Positions 36,701 to 50,186 of a stretch of DNA of 64,000 nucleotides are shown one piece after another. The number at the start of each line of letters is the position of its first letter. The first letter of the stretch is position 1. A model generated the notes under the pieces. It worked only from the letters and a program-made list of their open reading frames with translations. It was not told where the DNA came from and made no database searches. This DNA is from Antedon mediterranea (taxonomy: Eukaryota; Echinodermata; Crinoidea; Comatulida; Antedonidae): contig NC_092670.1 in the NCBI RefSeq assembly GCF_964355755.1, positions 2,135,001-2,199,000 on the forward strand. Reading direction: 5' to 3'. The translations under genes and the position numbers were made by a program.

Positions 36701-39700
36701 CCCTCATCTTTAAAATTTGAGTGTAACTCATTTACGATTTTTAAAATATAGTGAAATTTGATACTGTATTTGTGAAAAAATGGCGGATTGTTCCTGGGAG
36801 TCACTTGGTGGGATTATACTAGGGTACCCCCTTAGTCGTCCAGTATAAGTTAGAGTGGGACCACTGGTCCCGTTTACTCAGCCCTCATCTTTAAAATTTG
36901 AGTGTAACTCATTTACGATTTTTAAAATATAGTGAAATTTGAAACTGTATTTGTGAGAAAACGGCGGATTGTTCCTGAGAGTCACTTGGTGGGATTATAC
37001 TAGGGTACCTCCTTAGTCGTACAGTATAAGTTAGAGTGGGACCACTGGTACTGTTTACTCAGCCCTCATCTTTTAAATTTGAGTGTAACTCATTTACGAT
37101 TAAAAAAATATAGTGAAATTTGATACTGTATTTGTGAGAAAATGGCGGATTGTTCCTGGGAGTCACTTTGTGGGATTATACTAGGGTACCTCCTTAGTTG
37201 TCCAGTAGAAGTTAGAGTGGGACCACTGGTCCCGTTTACTCAGCCCTCATCTTTAACGTTTGAGTGTAACTCAATTACGATTAATATTTCAAAATATAGT
37301 GAAATTTGATACTGTATTTGTGAGAAAACGGCGGATTGTTCCTCGGAGTCACATGGTGGGGTTATACTAAGGTACGTCCTTAGTCGTCCAGTATAAGTTA
37401 GAGTGCGACCACTGGTCCCGTTTACTCAGCCCTCATCTTTTAATTTGCGTGTAACTCAATTACGATAACATTTTTTAAATATAGTGAAAATTGATACTGT
37501 ATTTGTGAGAAAATGGCGGATTGTTCCTGGGAGTCACTTGGTGGGATTATACTAGGGTACCTCCTCAGTTGTCCAGTATAAGTTAGAGTGGGACCACTGG
37601 TCCCGTTTACTCAGCCCTCATCTTTAACGTTTGAGTGTAACTCAATTACGATTAATATTTTAAAATATAGTGAAATTTGATACTGTATTTGTGAGAAAAT
37701 GGCGGATTGTTCCTGGGAGTCACTTAGTGGGATTATACTAGGTTACCCCCTTAGTCGTCCAGTATCAGTTAGAGTGGGACCACTGGTCCGGTTTACTCAG
37801 CCCTCATCTTTAACGTTTGAGTGTAACTCAATTACGATTAATATTTTAAAATATAGTGAAATTTGATACTGTATTTGTGAGAAAACGGCGGATTGTTCCT
37901 GAGAGTCACTTGGTGGGATTATTCTACGGTGCCTCCCTAGTCGTCCAGTATAAGTTAGAGTGGGACCACTGGTCCCGTTTACTAAGCCCTCATCTTTTAA
38001 ATTTGAGTGTAACTCATTTACGATTTTAAAAATATAGTGAAATTTGATACTGTATTTGTAAGAAAACGGCGGATTGTTCCTCGGAGTCACATGGTGGGGT
38101 TATACTAAGGTACGTCCTTAGTCGTCCAGTATAAGTTAGAGTGCGACCACTGGTCCCGTTTACTCAGCCCTCATCTTTTAAATTTGAGTGTAACTCAATT
38201 ACGATAAAATTTTTAAAATATAGTGAAATTTGATACTGTATTTGTGAGAAAATGGCGGATTGTTCCTGGGAGTCACTTGGTGGGATTATACTAGGGTACC
38301 CTCTTAGTTGCCCAGTATAAGTTAGAGTGGGACTACTGGTCCCGTTTACTCAGCCCTCATCTTTAAAATTTGAGTGTAACTCATTTACGATTTTTAAAAT
38401 ATAGTGAAATTTGAAACTGTATTTGTGAGAAAACGGCGGATTGTTCCTGAGAGTCACTTGGTGGGATTATACTAGGGTACACCCTTAGTCGTCCAGTATA
38501 AGTTAGAGTGGGACCACTGGTCCCGTTTACTCAGCCCTCATCTTTAAAATTTGAGTGTAACTCATTTACGATTTTTAAAATATAGTGAAATTTGATACTG
38601 TATTTGTGAGAAAACGGCGTATTGTTCCTGAGAGTCACTTGGTGGGATTATACTAGAGTACCTCTTTAGTCATCCTGTATAAGTTAGAGTGGGACCACTG
38701 GTTCCGTTTACTCAGCCCTCATCTTTAACATTTGAGTGTAACTCAATTACGATTAATATTTTAAAATATAGTGAAATTTGATACTGTATTAGTGTAAAAA
38801 TGGCGGATTGTTCCTGGGAGTCACTTGGTGGGATTATACTAGGTTACCCCCTTAGTCGTCCAGTATAAGTTAGAGTGGGACCACTGGTCCGGTTTACTCA
38901 GCCCTCATCTTTAAAATTTGAGTGTAACTCATTTACGATTTTTAAAATATAGTGAAATTTGATACTGTATTTGTGAAAAATGGCGGATTGTTCCTGGGAG
39001 TCACTTGGTGGGATTATACTAGGGTACCCCCTTAGTCGTCCAGTATAAGTTAGAGTGGGACCACTAGTCCCGTTTACTCAGCCCTCATCTTTAAAATTTG
39101 AGTGTAACTCATTTAAGATTTTTAAAATATAGGGAAATTTGATACTGTATTTGTGAGAAAATGGCGGATTGTTCCTGGGAGTCACTTGGTGGGATTATAC
39201 TAGGGTACCTCCTTAGTTGTCCAGTATAAGTTAGAGTGGGACCACTGGTCCCGTTTACTCAGCCCTCATCTTTAACATTTGAGTGTAACTCAATTACGAT
39301 TAATATTTTAAAATATAGTGAAATTTGATACTGTATTTGTGAGAAAATGGCGGATTGTTCCTGGGAGTCACTTGGTGGGATTATACTAGGTTACCCCCTT
39401 AGTCGTCCAGTATAAGTTAGAGTGGGACCACTGGTCCGGTTTACTCAGCCCTCATCTTTAAAATTTGAGTGTAACTCATTTACGATTTTTAAAATATAGT
39501 GAAATTTGATACTGTATTTGTGAAAAAATGGCGGATTGTTCCTGGGAGTCACTTGGTGGGATTATACTAGGGTACCCCCTTAGTCGTCCAGTATAAGTTA
39601 GAGTGGGACCACTGGTCCCGTTTACTCAGCCCTCATCTTTAAAATTTGAGTGTAACTCATTTACGATTTTTAAAATATAGTGAAATTTGAAACTGTATTT

Positions 39701-42700
39701 GTGAGAAAACGGCGGATTGTTCCTGAGAGTCACTTGGTGGGATTATACTAGGGTACCTCCTTAGTCGTACAGTATAAGTTAGAGTGGGACCACTGTTACT
39801 GTTTACTCAGCCCTCATCTTTTAAATTTGAGTGTAACTCATTTACGATTAAAAAAATATAGTGAAATTTGATACTGTATTTGTGAGAAAATGGCGGATTG
39901 TTCCTGGGAGTCACTTTGTGGGATTATACTAGGGTACATCCTTAGTTGTCCAGTAGAAGTTAGAGTGGGACCACTGGTCCCGTTTACTCAGCCCTCATCT
40001 TTAACGTTTGAGTGTAACTCAATTACGATTAATATTTCAAAATATAGTGAAATTTGATACTGTATTTGTGAGAAAACGGCGGATTGTTCCTCGGAGTCAC
40101 ATGGTGGGGTTATACTAAGGTACGTCCTTAGTCGTCCAGTATAAGTTAGAGTGCGACCACTGGTCCCGTTTACTCAGCCCTCATCTTTTAATTTGCGTGT
40201 AACTCAATTACGATGAAATTTTTTAAATATAGTGAAAATTGATACTGTATTTGTGAGAAAATGGCGGATTGTTCCTGGGAGTCACTTGGTGGGATTATAC
40301 TAGGGTACCTCCTCAGTTGTCCAGTATAAGTTAGAGTGGGACCACTGGTCCCGTTTACTCAGCCCTCATCTTTAACGTTTGAGTGTAACTCAATTACGAT
40401 TAATATTTTAAAATATAGTGAAATTTGATACTGTATTTGTGAGAAAATGGCGGATTGTTCCTGGGAGTCACTTAGTGGGATTATACTAGGTTACCCCCTT
40501 AGTCGTCCAGTATAAGTTAGAGTGGGACCACTGGTCCCGTTTACTCAGCCCTCATCTTTAACGTTTGAGTGTAACTCAATTACGATTAATATTTTAAAAT
40601 ATAGTGAAATTTGATACTGTATTTGTGAGAAAATGGCGGATTGTTCCTGGGAGTCACTTGGTGGGATTATACTAGGGTACCTCCTTAGTCGTCCAGTATC
40701 AGTTAGAGTGGGACCACTGGTCCGGTTTACTCAGCCCTCATCTTTAACGTTTGAGTGTAACTCAATTACGATTAATATTTTAAAATATAGTGAAATTTGA
40801 TACTGTATTTGTGAGAAAACGGCGGATTGTTCCTGAGAGTCACTTGGTGGGATTATACTACGGTGCCTCCCTAGTCGTCCAGTATAAGTTAGAGTGGGAC
40901 CACTGGTCCCGTTTACTAAGCCCTCATCTTTTAAATTTGAGTGTAACTCATTTACGATTTTAAAAATATAGTGAAATTTGATACTGTATTTGTAAGAAAA
41001 CGGCGGATTGTTCCTCGGAGTCACATGGTGGGGTTATACTAAGGTACGTCCTTAGTCGTCCAGTATAAGTTAGAGTGCGACCACTGGTCCCGTTTACTCA
41101 ACCCTCATCTTTTAAATTTGAGTGTAACTCAATTACGATAAAATTTTTAAAATATAGTGAAATTTGATACTGTATTTGTGAGAAAATGGCGGATTGTTCC
41201 TGGGAGTCACTTGGTGGGATTATACTAGGGTACCCTCTTAGTTGTCCAGTATAAGTTAGAGTGGGACTACTGGTCCCGTTTACTCAGCCCTCATCTTTAA
41301 AATTTGAGTGTAACTCATTTACGATTTTTAAAATATAGTGAAATTTGAAACTGTATTTGTGAGAAAACGGCGGATTGTTCCTGAGAGTCACTTGGTGGGA
41401 TTATACTAGGGTACACCCTTAGTCGTCCAGTATAAGTTAGAGTGGGACCACTGGTCCCGTTTACTCAGCCCTCATCTTTAAAATTTGAGTGTAACTCATT
41501 TACGATTTTTAAAATATAGTGAAATTTGATACTGTATTTGTGAGAAAACGGCGTATTGTTCCTGAGAGTCACTTGGTGGGATTATACTAGAGTACCTCTT
41601 TAGTCATCCTGTATAAGTTAGAGTGGGACCACTGGTCCCGTTTACTCAGCCCTCATCTTTAACATTTGAGTGTAACTCAATTACGATTAATATTTTAAAA
41701 TATAGTGAAATTTGATACTGTATTTGTGTAAAAATGGCGGATTGTTCCTGGGAGTCACTTGGTGGGATTATACTAGGTTACCCCCTTAGTCGTCCAGTAT
41801 AAGTTAGAGTGGGACCACTGGTCCGGTTTACTCAGCCCTCATCTTTAAAATTTGAGTGTAACTCATTTACGATTTTTAAAATATAGTGAAATTTGATACT
41901 GTATTTGTGAAAAATGGCGGATTGTTCCTGGGAGTCACTTGGTGGGATTATACTAGGGTACCCCCTTAGTCGTCCAGTATAAGTTAGAGTGGGACCACTA
42001 GTCCCGTTTACTCAGCCCTCATCTTTAAAATTTGAGTGTAACTCATTTACGATTTTTAAAATATAGTGAAATTTGAAACTGTATTTGTGAGAAAACGGCG
42101 GATTGTTCCTGAGAGTCACTTGGTGGGATTATACTAGGGTACCTCCTTAGTCGTACAGTATAAGTTAGAGTGGGACCACTGGTACTGTTTACTCAGCCCT
42201 CATCTTTTAAATTTGAGTGTAACTCATTTACGATTAAAAAAATATAGTGAAATTTGATACTGTATTTGTGAGAAAATGGCGGATTGTTCCTGGGAGTCAC
42301 TTGGTGGGATTATACTAGGGTACCTCCTTAGTTGTCCAGTATAAATTAGAGTGGGACCACTTGTCCCGTTTACTCAGCCCTCATCTTTAAAATTTGAGTT
42401 TAACTCATTTATGATCTTTAAAATATAGTGAAATGTGATACTGTATTTGTGAGAAAACGGCGGATTGTTCCTGAGAGTCACTTGGTGGGATTATACTAGG
42501 GTACCTCCTTAGTTGTCCAGTATAAGTTAGAGTGGGACTACTGGTCCCGTTTACTCAGCCCTCATCTTTAACATTTGAGTGTAACTCAATTACGATTTTA
42601 AAAATATAGTGAAATTAGATACTGTATTTGTGAGAAAACGGCGGATTGTTCCTGGGAGTCACATGGTGGGATTATACTAAGGTACGTCCTTAGTTGTCCA

Positions 42701-44414
42701 GTATAAGTTAGAGTGCGACCACTGGTTTCGTTTACTCAGCCCTCATCTTTTAAATTTGAGTGTAACTCAATTACGATAAAAAATTTTAAAATATAGTTAA
42801 AATTGATACTGTATTTGTGAGAAAATGGCGGATTGTTCCTGGGAGTCACTTTGTGGGATTATACTAGGGTACCTCCTTAGTTGTCCAGTAGAAGTTAGAG
42901 TGGGACCACTGGTCCCGTTTACTCAGCCCTCATCTTTAACGTTTGAGTGTAACTCAATTACGATTAATATTTCAAAATATAGTGAAATTTGATACTGTAT
43001 TTGTGAGAAAACGGCGGATTGTTCCTCGGAGTCACATGGTGGGGTTATACTAAGGTACGTCCTTAGTCGTCCAGTATAAGTTAGAGTGCGACCACTGGTC
43101 CCGTTTACTCAGCCCTCATCTTTTAATTTGAGTGTAACTCAATTACGATAACATTTTTAAAATATAGTGAAAATTGATACTGTATTTGTGAGAAAATGGC
43201 GGATTGTTCCTGGGAGTCACTTGGTGGGATTATACTAGGGTACCTCTTCAGTTGTCCAGTATAAGTTAGAGTGGGACCACTGGTCCCGTTTACTCAGCCC
43301 TCATCTTTAACGTTTGAGTGTAACTCAATTACGATTAATATTTTAAAATATAGTGAAATTTGATACTGTATTTGTGAGAAAATGGCGGATTGTTCCTGGG
43401 AGTCACTTAGTGGGATTATACTAGGTTACCCCCTTAGTCGTCCAGTATCAGTTAGAGTGGGACCACTGGTCCGGTTTACTCAGCCCTCATCTTTAACGTT
43501 TGAGTGTAACTCAATTACGATTAATATTTTAAAATATAGTGAAATTTGATACTGTATTTGTGAGAAAACGGCGGATTGTTCCTGAGAGTCACTTGGTGGG
43601 ATTATACTACGGTGCCTCCCTAGTCGTCCAGTATAAGTTAGAGTGGGACCACTGGTCCCGTTTACTAAGCCCTCATCTTTTAAATTTGAGTGTAACTCAT
43701 TTACGATTTTAAAAATATAGTGAAATTTGATACTGTATTTGTAAGAAAACGGCGGATTGTTCCTCGGAGTCACATGGTGGGGTTATACTAAGGTACGTCC
43801 TTAGTCGTCCAGTATAAGTTAGAGTGCGACCACTGGTCCCGTTTACTCAGCCCTCATCTTTTAAATTTGAGTGTAACTCAATTACGATAAAATTTTTAAA
43901 ATATAGTGAAATTTGATACTGTATTTGTGAGAAAATGGCGGATTGTTCCTGGGAGTCACTTGGTGGGATTATACTAAGGTACCCTCTTAGTTGTCCAGTA
44001 TAAGTTAGAGTGGGACCACTGGTCCCGTTTACTCAGCCCTCATCTTTAAAATTTTAGTGTAACTCATTTACGATTTTTAAAATATAGTGAAATTTGAAAC
44101 TGTATTTGTGAGAAAACGGCGGATTGTTCCTGAGAGTCACTTGGTGGGATTATACTAGGGTACACCCTTAGTCGTCCAGTATAAGTTAGAGTGGGACCAC
44201 TGGTCCCGTTTACTCAGCCCTCATCTTTAAAATTTGAGTGTAACTCATTTACGATTTTTAAAATATAGTGAAATTTGATACTGTATTTGTGAGAAAACGG
44301 CGTATTGTTCCTGAGAGTCACTTGGTGGGATTATACTAGAGTACCTCTTTAGTCATCCTGTATAAGTTAGAGTGGGACCACTGGTCCCGTTTACTCAGCC
44401 CTCATCTTTAAAAT
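30735..44414 (+). repeat. Left satellite arm, ~75 monomers of ~183 bp
   Basis: Monomers of 181-186 bp carry, in order, aatggcggattgttcctggg, cttggtgggattatactagg, cgtccagtataagttagagt, the near-palindrome gggaccactggtccc, cagccctcatctttaa and tgagtgtaactcaattacga. Higher-order periods are visible: ~1,097 bp (6-mer) in 31.4-35.7 kb, and 2,934 then 2,749 bp (16- and 15-mers) in 35.7-44.4 kb, marked by the rare gcgtattgtt variant at 38617, 41551 and 44300. Confidence 0.95.
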
Positions 44415-47400
44415 ATTAATCGTAATTGAGTTACACTCAAATTTTAAAGATAAGGGCTGAGTAAACGGGACCAGTGGTCCCACTCTAACTTAAACTGGAC
44501 AACTAAGGAGGTACGCTAGTATAATCCCACCAAGTGACTCTCGGGAACAATCCGCCATTTTCTCACAAATACAGTATCAAATTTCACTATATTTTAAAAT
44601 ATTAATCGTAATTGAGTTACACTCAAACGTTAAAGATGAGGGCTGAGTAAACGGGACCAGTGGTCCAACTCTAACTTCTACTGGAGAACTAAGGAGGTAC
44701 CCTAGTATAATCCCACCAAGTGACTCCTAGGAACAATCCGCCATTTTCTCACAAATACAGTATCAATTTTCACTATATTTTAAATTTTTTTTACCGTAAT
44801 TGAGTTACACTCAAATTTAAAAGATGAGGGCTGAGTAAATGGAACCAGTGGTCGCACTCTAACTTATACTGGACGACTAAGGACGTACCTTAGTATAATC
44901 CCACCATGTGACTCCCAGGAACAATCCGCCGTTTTCTCACAAATACAGTATCTAATTTCACTATATTTTTAAAATCGTAAATGAGTTACACTCAAATTTA
45001 AAAGATGAGGGCTGAGTAAACAGGACAAGTGGTCCCACTCTAACTTATACTGGACGACTAAGGATGCACCCTAGTATAATCCCACCAAGTGACTCTCAGG
45101 AACAATCCGCCGTTTTCTCACAAATACAGTATCAAATTTCACTATATTTTAAAAATCGTAAATGAGTTACACTCAAATTTAAAAGATGAGGGCTGAGTAA
45201 ACGGGACCAGTGGTCCCACTCTAACTTATACTGGACGACTAAGGGGGTACCCTAGTATAATCCCACCAAGTGACTCTCAGGAACAATCCGCCGTTTTCTC
45301 ACAAATACAGTATCAAATTTCACTATATTTTAAAAATCGTAAATGAGTTACACTCAAATTTTAAAGATGAGGGCTGAGTAAACGGGACCAGTGGTCCCAC
45401 TCTAACTTATACTGGACAACTAAGGAGGTACCCTAGTATAATCCCACCAAGTGACTCCCATGAACAATCCGCCATTTTCTCACAAATACAGTATCAAATT
45501 TCACTATATTTTTTAAATCGTAAATGAGTTACATTCATATTTAAAAGATGAGGGCTGAGTAAACGGGACCAGTGGTCCCACTCTAACTTCTACTGGACAA
45601 CTAAGGAGGTACCCTAGTATAATCCCACCAAGTGACTCCCAGGAACAATCCGCCATTTTCTCACAAATACAGTATCAATTTTCACTATATTTTAAATTTT
45701 TTTTACCGTAATTGAGTTATACTCAAATTTAAAAGATGAGGGCTGAGTAAACGGAACCAGTGGTCGCACTCTAACTTATACTGGACGGCTAAGGACGTAC
45801 CTTAGTATAATCCCACCAAGTGACTCCCAGGAACAATCCGCCGTTTTTTCACAAATACAGTATCTAATTTCACTATATTTTTTAAATCGTAAATGAGTTA
45901 CATTCATATTTAAAAGATGAAGGCTGAGTAAACGGGACCAGTGGTCCCACTCTAACTTCTACTGGACAACTAAGGAGGTACCCTAGTATAATCCCACCAA
46001 GTGACTCCCAGGAACAATCCGCCATTTTCTCACAAATACAGTATCAATTTTCACTATATTTTAAAATTTTTTTACCGTAATTGAGTTACACTCAAATTTA
46101 AAAGATGAGGACTGAGTAAACGGAACCAGTGGTCGCACTCTAACTTATACTGGACGACTAAGGACGTACCTTAGTATAATCCCACCATGTGACTCCCAGG
46201 AACAATCCGCCGTTTTCTCACAAATACAGTATCTAATTTCACTATATTTTTAAAATCGTAAATGAGTTACACTCAAATTTAAAAGATGAGGGCTGAGTAA
46301 ACGGGACCAGTGGTCCCACTCTAACTTATACTCGACGACTAAGGATGCACCCTAGTATAATCCCACCAAGTGACTCCCATGAACAATCCGCCATTTTCTC
46401 ACAAATACAGTATCAAATTTCACTATATTTTTTAAATCGTAAATGAGTTACATTCATATTTAAAAGATGAGGGCTGAGTAAACGGGACCAGTGGTCCCAC
46501 TCTAACTTCTACTGGACAACTAAGGAGGTACCCTAGTATAATCCCACCAAGTGACTCCCAGGAACAATCCGCCATTTTCTCACAAATACAGTATCAATTT
46601 TCACTATATTTTAAAATTTTTTTACCGTAATTGAGTTACACTCAAATTTAAAAGATGAGGGCTGAGTAAACGGAACCAGTGGTCGCACTCTAACTTATAC
46701 TGGACGGCTAATGACGTACCTTAGTATAATCCCACCATGTGACTCCCAGGAACAATCCGCCGTTTTCTCACAAATACAGTATCTAATTTCACTATATTTT
46801 TTAAATCGTAAATGAGTTACATTCATATTTAAAAGATGAAGGCTGAGTAAACGGGACCAGTGGTCCCACTCTAACTTCTACTGGACCACTAAGGAGGTAC
46901 CCTAGTATAATCCCACCAAGTGACTCCCAGGAACAATCCGCCATTTTCTCACAAATACAGTATCAATTTTCACTATATTTTAAAATTTTTTTACCGTAAT
47001 TGAGTTACACTTAAATTTAAAAGATGAGGACTGAGTAAACGGAACCAGTGGTCGCACTCTAACTTATACTGGACGACTAAGGACGTACCTTAGTATAATC
47101 CCACCATGTGACTCCCAGGAACAATCCGCCATTTTCTCACAAATACAGTATCAAATTTCACTATATTTTTTAAATCGTAAATGAGTTACATTCATATTTA
47201 AAAGATGAGGGCTGAGTAAACGGGACCAGTGGTCCCACTCTAACTTCTACTGGACAACTAAGGAGGTACCCTAGTATAATCCCACCAAGTGACTCCTAGG
47301 AACAATCCGCCATTTTCTCACAAATACAGTATCAATTTTCACTATATTTTAAATTTTTTACCGTAATTGAGTTACACTCAAATTTAAAAGATGAGGGCTG

Positions 47401-49880
47401 AGTAAATGGAACCAGTGGTCGCACTCTAACTTATACTGGACGACTGAGGACGTACCTTAGTATAATCCCACCATGTGACTCCCAGGAACAATCCGCCGTT
47501 TTCTCACAAATACAGTATCTAATTTCACTATATTTTTAAAATCGTAAATGAGTTACACTCAAATTTAAAAGATGAGGGCTGAGTAAACAGGACAAGTGGT
47601 CCCACTCTAACTTATACTGGACGACTAAGGATGCACCCTAGTATAATCCCACCAAGTGACTCTCAGGAACAATCCGCCGTTTTCTCACAAATACAGTATC
47701 AAATTTCACTATATTTTAAAAATCGTAAATGAGTTACACTCAAATTTAAAAGATGAGGGCTGAGTAAACGGGACCAGTGGTCCCACTCTAACTTATACTG
47801 GACGACTAAGAGGGTACCCTAGTATAATCCCACCAAGTGACTCTCAGGAACAATCCGCCGTTTTCTCACAAATACAGTATCAAATTTCACTATATTTTAA
47901 AAATCGTAAATGAGTTACACTCAAATTTTAAAGATGAGGGCTGAGTAAACGGGACCAGTGGTCCCACTCTAACTTATACTGGACAACTAAGGAGGTACCC
48001 TAGTATAATCCCACCAAGTGACTCCCATGAACAATCCGCCATTTTCTCACAAATACAGTATCAAATTTCACTATATTTTTTAAATCGTAAATGAGTTACA
48101 TTCATATTTAAAAGATGAGGGCTGAGTAAACGGGACCAGTGGTCCCACTCTAACTTCTACTGGACAACTAAGGAGGTACCCTAGTATAATCCCACCAAGT
48201 GACTCCCAGGAACAATCCGCCATTTTCTCACAAATACAGTATCAATTTTCACTATATTTTAAAAATTTTTTACCGTAATTGAGTTACACTCAAATTTAAA
48301 AGATGAGGGCTGAGTAAACGGAACCAATGATCGCACTCTAACTTATACTGGACGGCTAAGGACGTACCTTAGTATAATCCCACCATGTGACTCCCAGGAA
48401 CAATCCGCCGTTTTCTCACAAATACAGTATCTAATTTCACTATATTTTTTAAATCGTAAATGAGTTACATTCATATTTAAAAGATGAAGGCTGAGTAAAC
48501 GGGACCAGTGGTCCCACTCTAACTTCTACTGGACAACTAAGGAGGTACCCTAGTATAATCCCACCAAGTGACTCCCAGGAACAATCCGCCATTTTCTTAC
48601 AAATACAGTATCAATTTTCACTATATTTTAAAATTTTTTTACCGTAATTGAGTTACACTCAAATTTAAAAGATGAGGACTGAGTAAACGGAACCAGTGGT
48701 CGCACTCTAACTTATACTGGACGACTAAGGACGTACCTTAGTATAATCCCACCATGTGACTCCCAGGAACAATCCGCCGTTTTCTCACAAATACAGTATC
48801 TAATTTCACTATATTTTTAAAATCGTAAATGAGTTACACTCAAATTTAAAAGATGAGGGCTGAGTAAACGGGACCAGTGGTCCCACTCTAACTTATACTC
48901 GACGACTAAGGATGCACCCTAGTATAATCCCACCAAGTGACTCTATGGAACAATCCGCCGTTTTCTCACAAATACAGTTTCAAATTTCACTATATTTTAA
49001 AAATCGTAAATGAGTTACACTCAAATTTAAAAGATGAGGGCTGAGTAAACGGGACCAGTGGTCCCACTCTAACTTATACTGGACGACTAAGGGGGTACCC
49101 TAGTATAATCCTACCAAGTGACTCTCAGGAGCAATCCGCTGTTTTCTCACAAATACAGTATCAAATTTCACTATATTTTAAAAATCGTAAATGAGTTACA
49201 CTCAAATTTTAAAGATGAGGGCTGAGTAAACGGGACCAGTGGTCCCACTCTAACTTATACTGGACAACTAAGGAGGTACCCTAGTATAATCCCACCAAGT
49301 GACTCCCAGGAACAATCCGCCATTTTCTCATAAATACAGTATCAAATTTCACTATATTTTTTAAATCGTAAATGAGTTACACTCAAATTTAAAAGGTGAG
49401 GGCTGAGTAAACGGTACCAGTGGTCCCACTCTAACTTATACTGTACGACTAAGGAGGTACCCTAGTATAATCCCACCAAGTGACTCCCAGGAACAATCCG
49501 CCATTTTCTCACGAATACAGTTTCAAATTTAACTATATTTTAAAAATTGTAATTGAGTTACACTCAAATTTTTAAGATGAGGGCTGAGTAAACAGGACCA
49601 GTGGTCGCACTCTAACTTATACTGGACGACTAAGGGGGTACCCTAGTATAATCCCACCAAGTGACTCCCAGGAACAATCCGCCATTTTCTCACAAATACA
49701 GTTTCAAATTTAACTATATTTTAAAAATCGTAATTGAGTTACACTCAAATTTTAGTGATGAGGGCTGAGTAAACGGGACCAGTGGTCCCACTCTAACTTA
49801 TACTGGACGACTAAGGGGGTACCCTAGTATAATCCCACCAAGTGAATCCCAGGAACAATCCGCCGTTTTTCTCACAAATA
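44407..49880 (-). repeat. Right satellite arm (inverted), ~30 monomers of ~183 bp
   Basis: The same monomer as the left arm, in opposite orientation. A 7-monomer higher-order unit of about 1,281-1,286 bp is marked by aggatgcacc at 45061, 46342, 47628 and 48909. The two arms share the monomer but not the higher-order pattern, so they were amplified separately. Confidence 0.95.
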
Positions 49881-50028
49881 TTTAATTCCTAATACCATAA
49901 AAGCCATAAGTAACAATGAAAATGTAAAGAATGCACAAACGGCGTTTCATAGTTATTGTTGGCTGGAAAAAATAAAAGTGGGCTGGCTTATTGTTGGCTG
50001 GCTTATTGTTGGCTAGCTTGACACAAGC
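49866..50028 (-). repeat. Right terminal domain of the foldback element
   Basis: This is the near-exact inverted copy of 30586-30749, ending ggctagcttgacacaagc at the element boundary. Confidence 0.88.
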
Positions 50029-50037
50029 GTATGTGTG
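50029..50037 (+). repeat. 9-bp target-site duplication, right copy
   Basis: GTATGTGTG, an exact match to 30577-30585. Confidence 0.9.
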
Positions 50038-50186
50038 TGAGGAGGGTCAAGGGTAGCTATCAATCAATATGATTTGTTGACCTGTCCTTACTTCAATGCA
50101 GCTAACTAGCCTAGTTGAGGAAATAAGGTTTTTATCGCAAATAGCTTGATTTTTGCGAGGAACATCATTGTTGCACAATAATGCAT

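Larger units (their letters stand above)
30586..50028. mobile_element. Giant foldback DNA transposon (19.4 kb) with satellite arms
   Basis: Both ends read GCTTGTGTCAAGCTAGCC inward, and the outer ~165 bp plus the first satellite unit are almost identical as inverted repeats. Inside are two arms of ~183-bp monomers in opposite orientation meeting near 44,410, with no unique central domain. A perfect 9-bp duplication flanks the whole. Long inverted repeats built from tandem units are the hallmark of foldback elements (Drosophila FB, sea urchin TU), and 9-bp duplications are typical of Mutator-like (MULE) transposases and FB. No transposase is present, so the element is non-autonomous. The monomer and terminal sequences are not ones I recognise. 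Confidence 0.88.

Noticed and set aside
37797-38090. 97-aa open frame on the - strand, repeated almost identically at 40731-41024 and 43480-43773
   Set aside because: It spans two satellite monomers and reads the same repeat twice. Its recurrence reflects the 15/16-mer higher-order repeat, not a gene family.
30586-50028. Interpretation as a centromeric satellite block or an inversion within one
   Set aside because: The block has defined, near-identical inverted termini and an exact 9-bp duplication in unique flanks, which a plain satellite array would not have.
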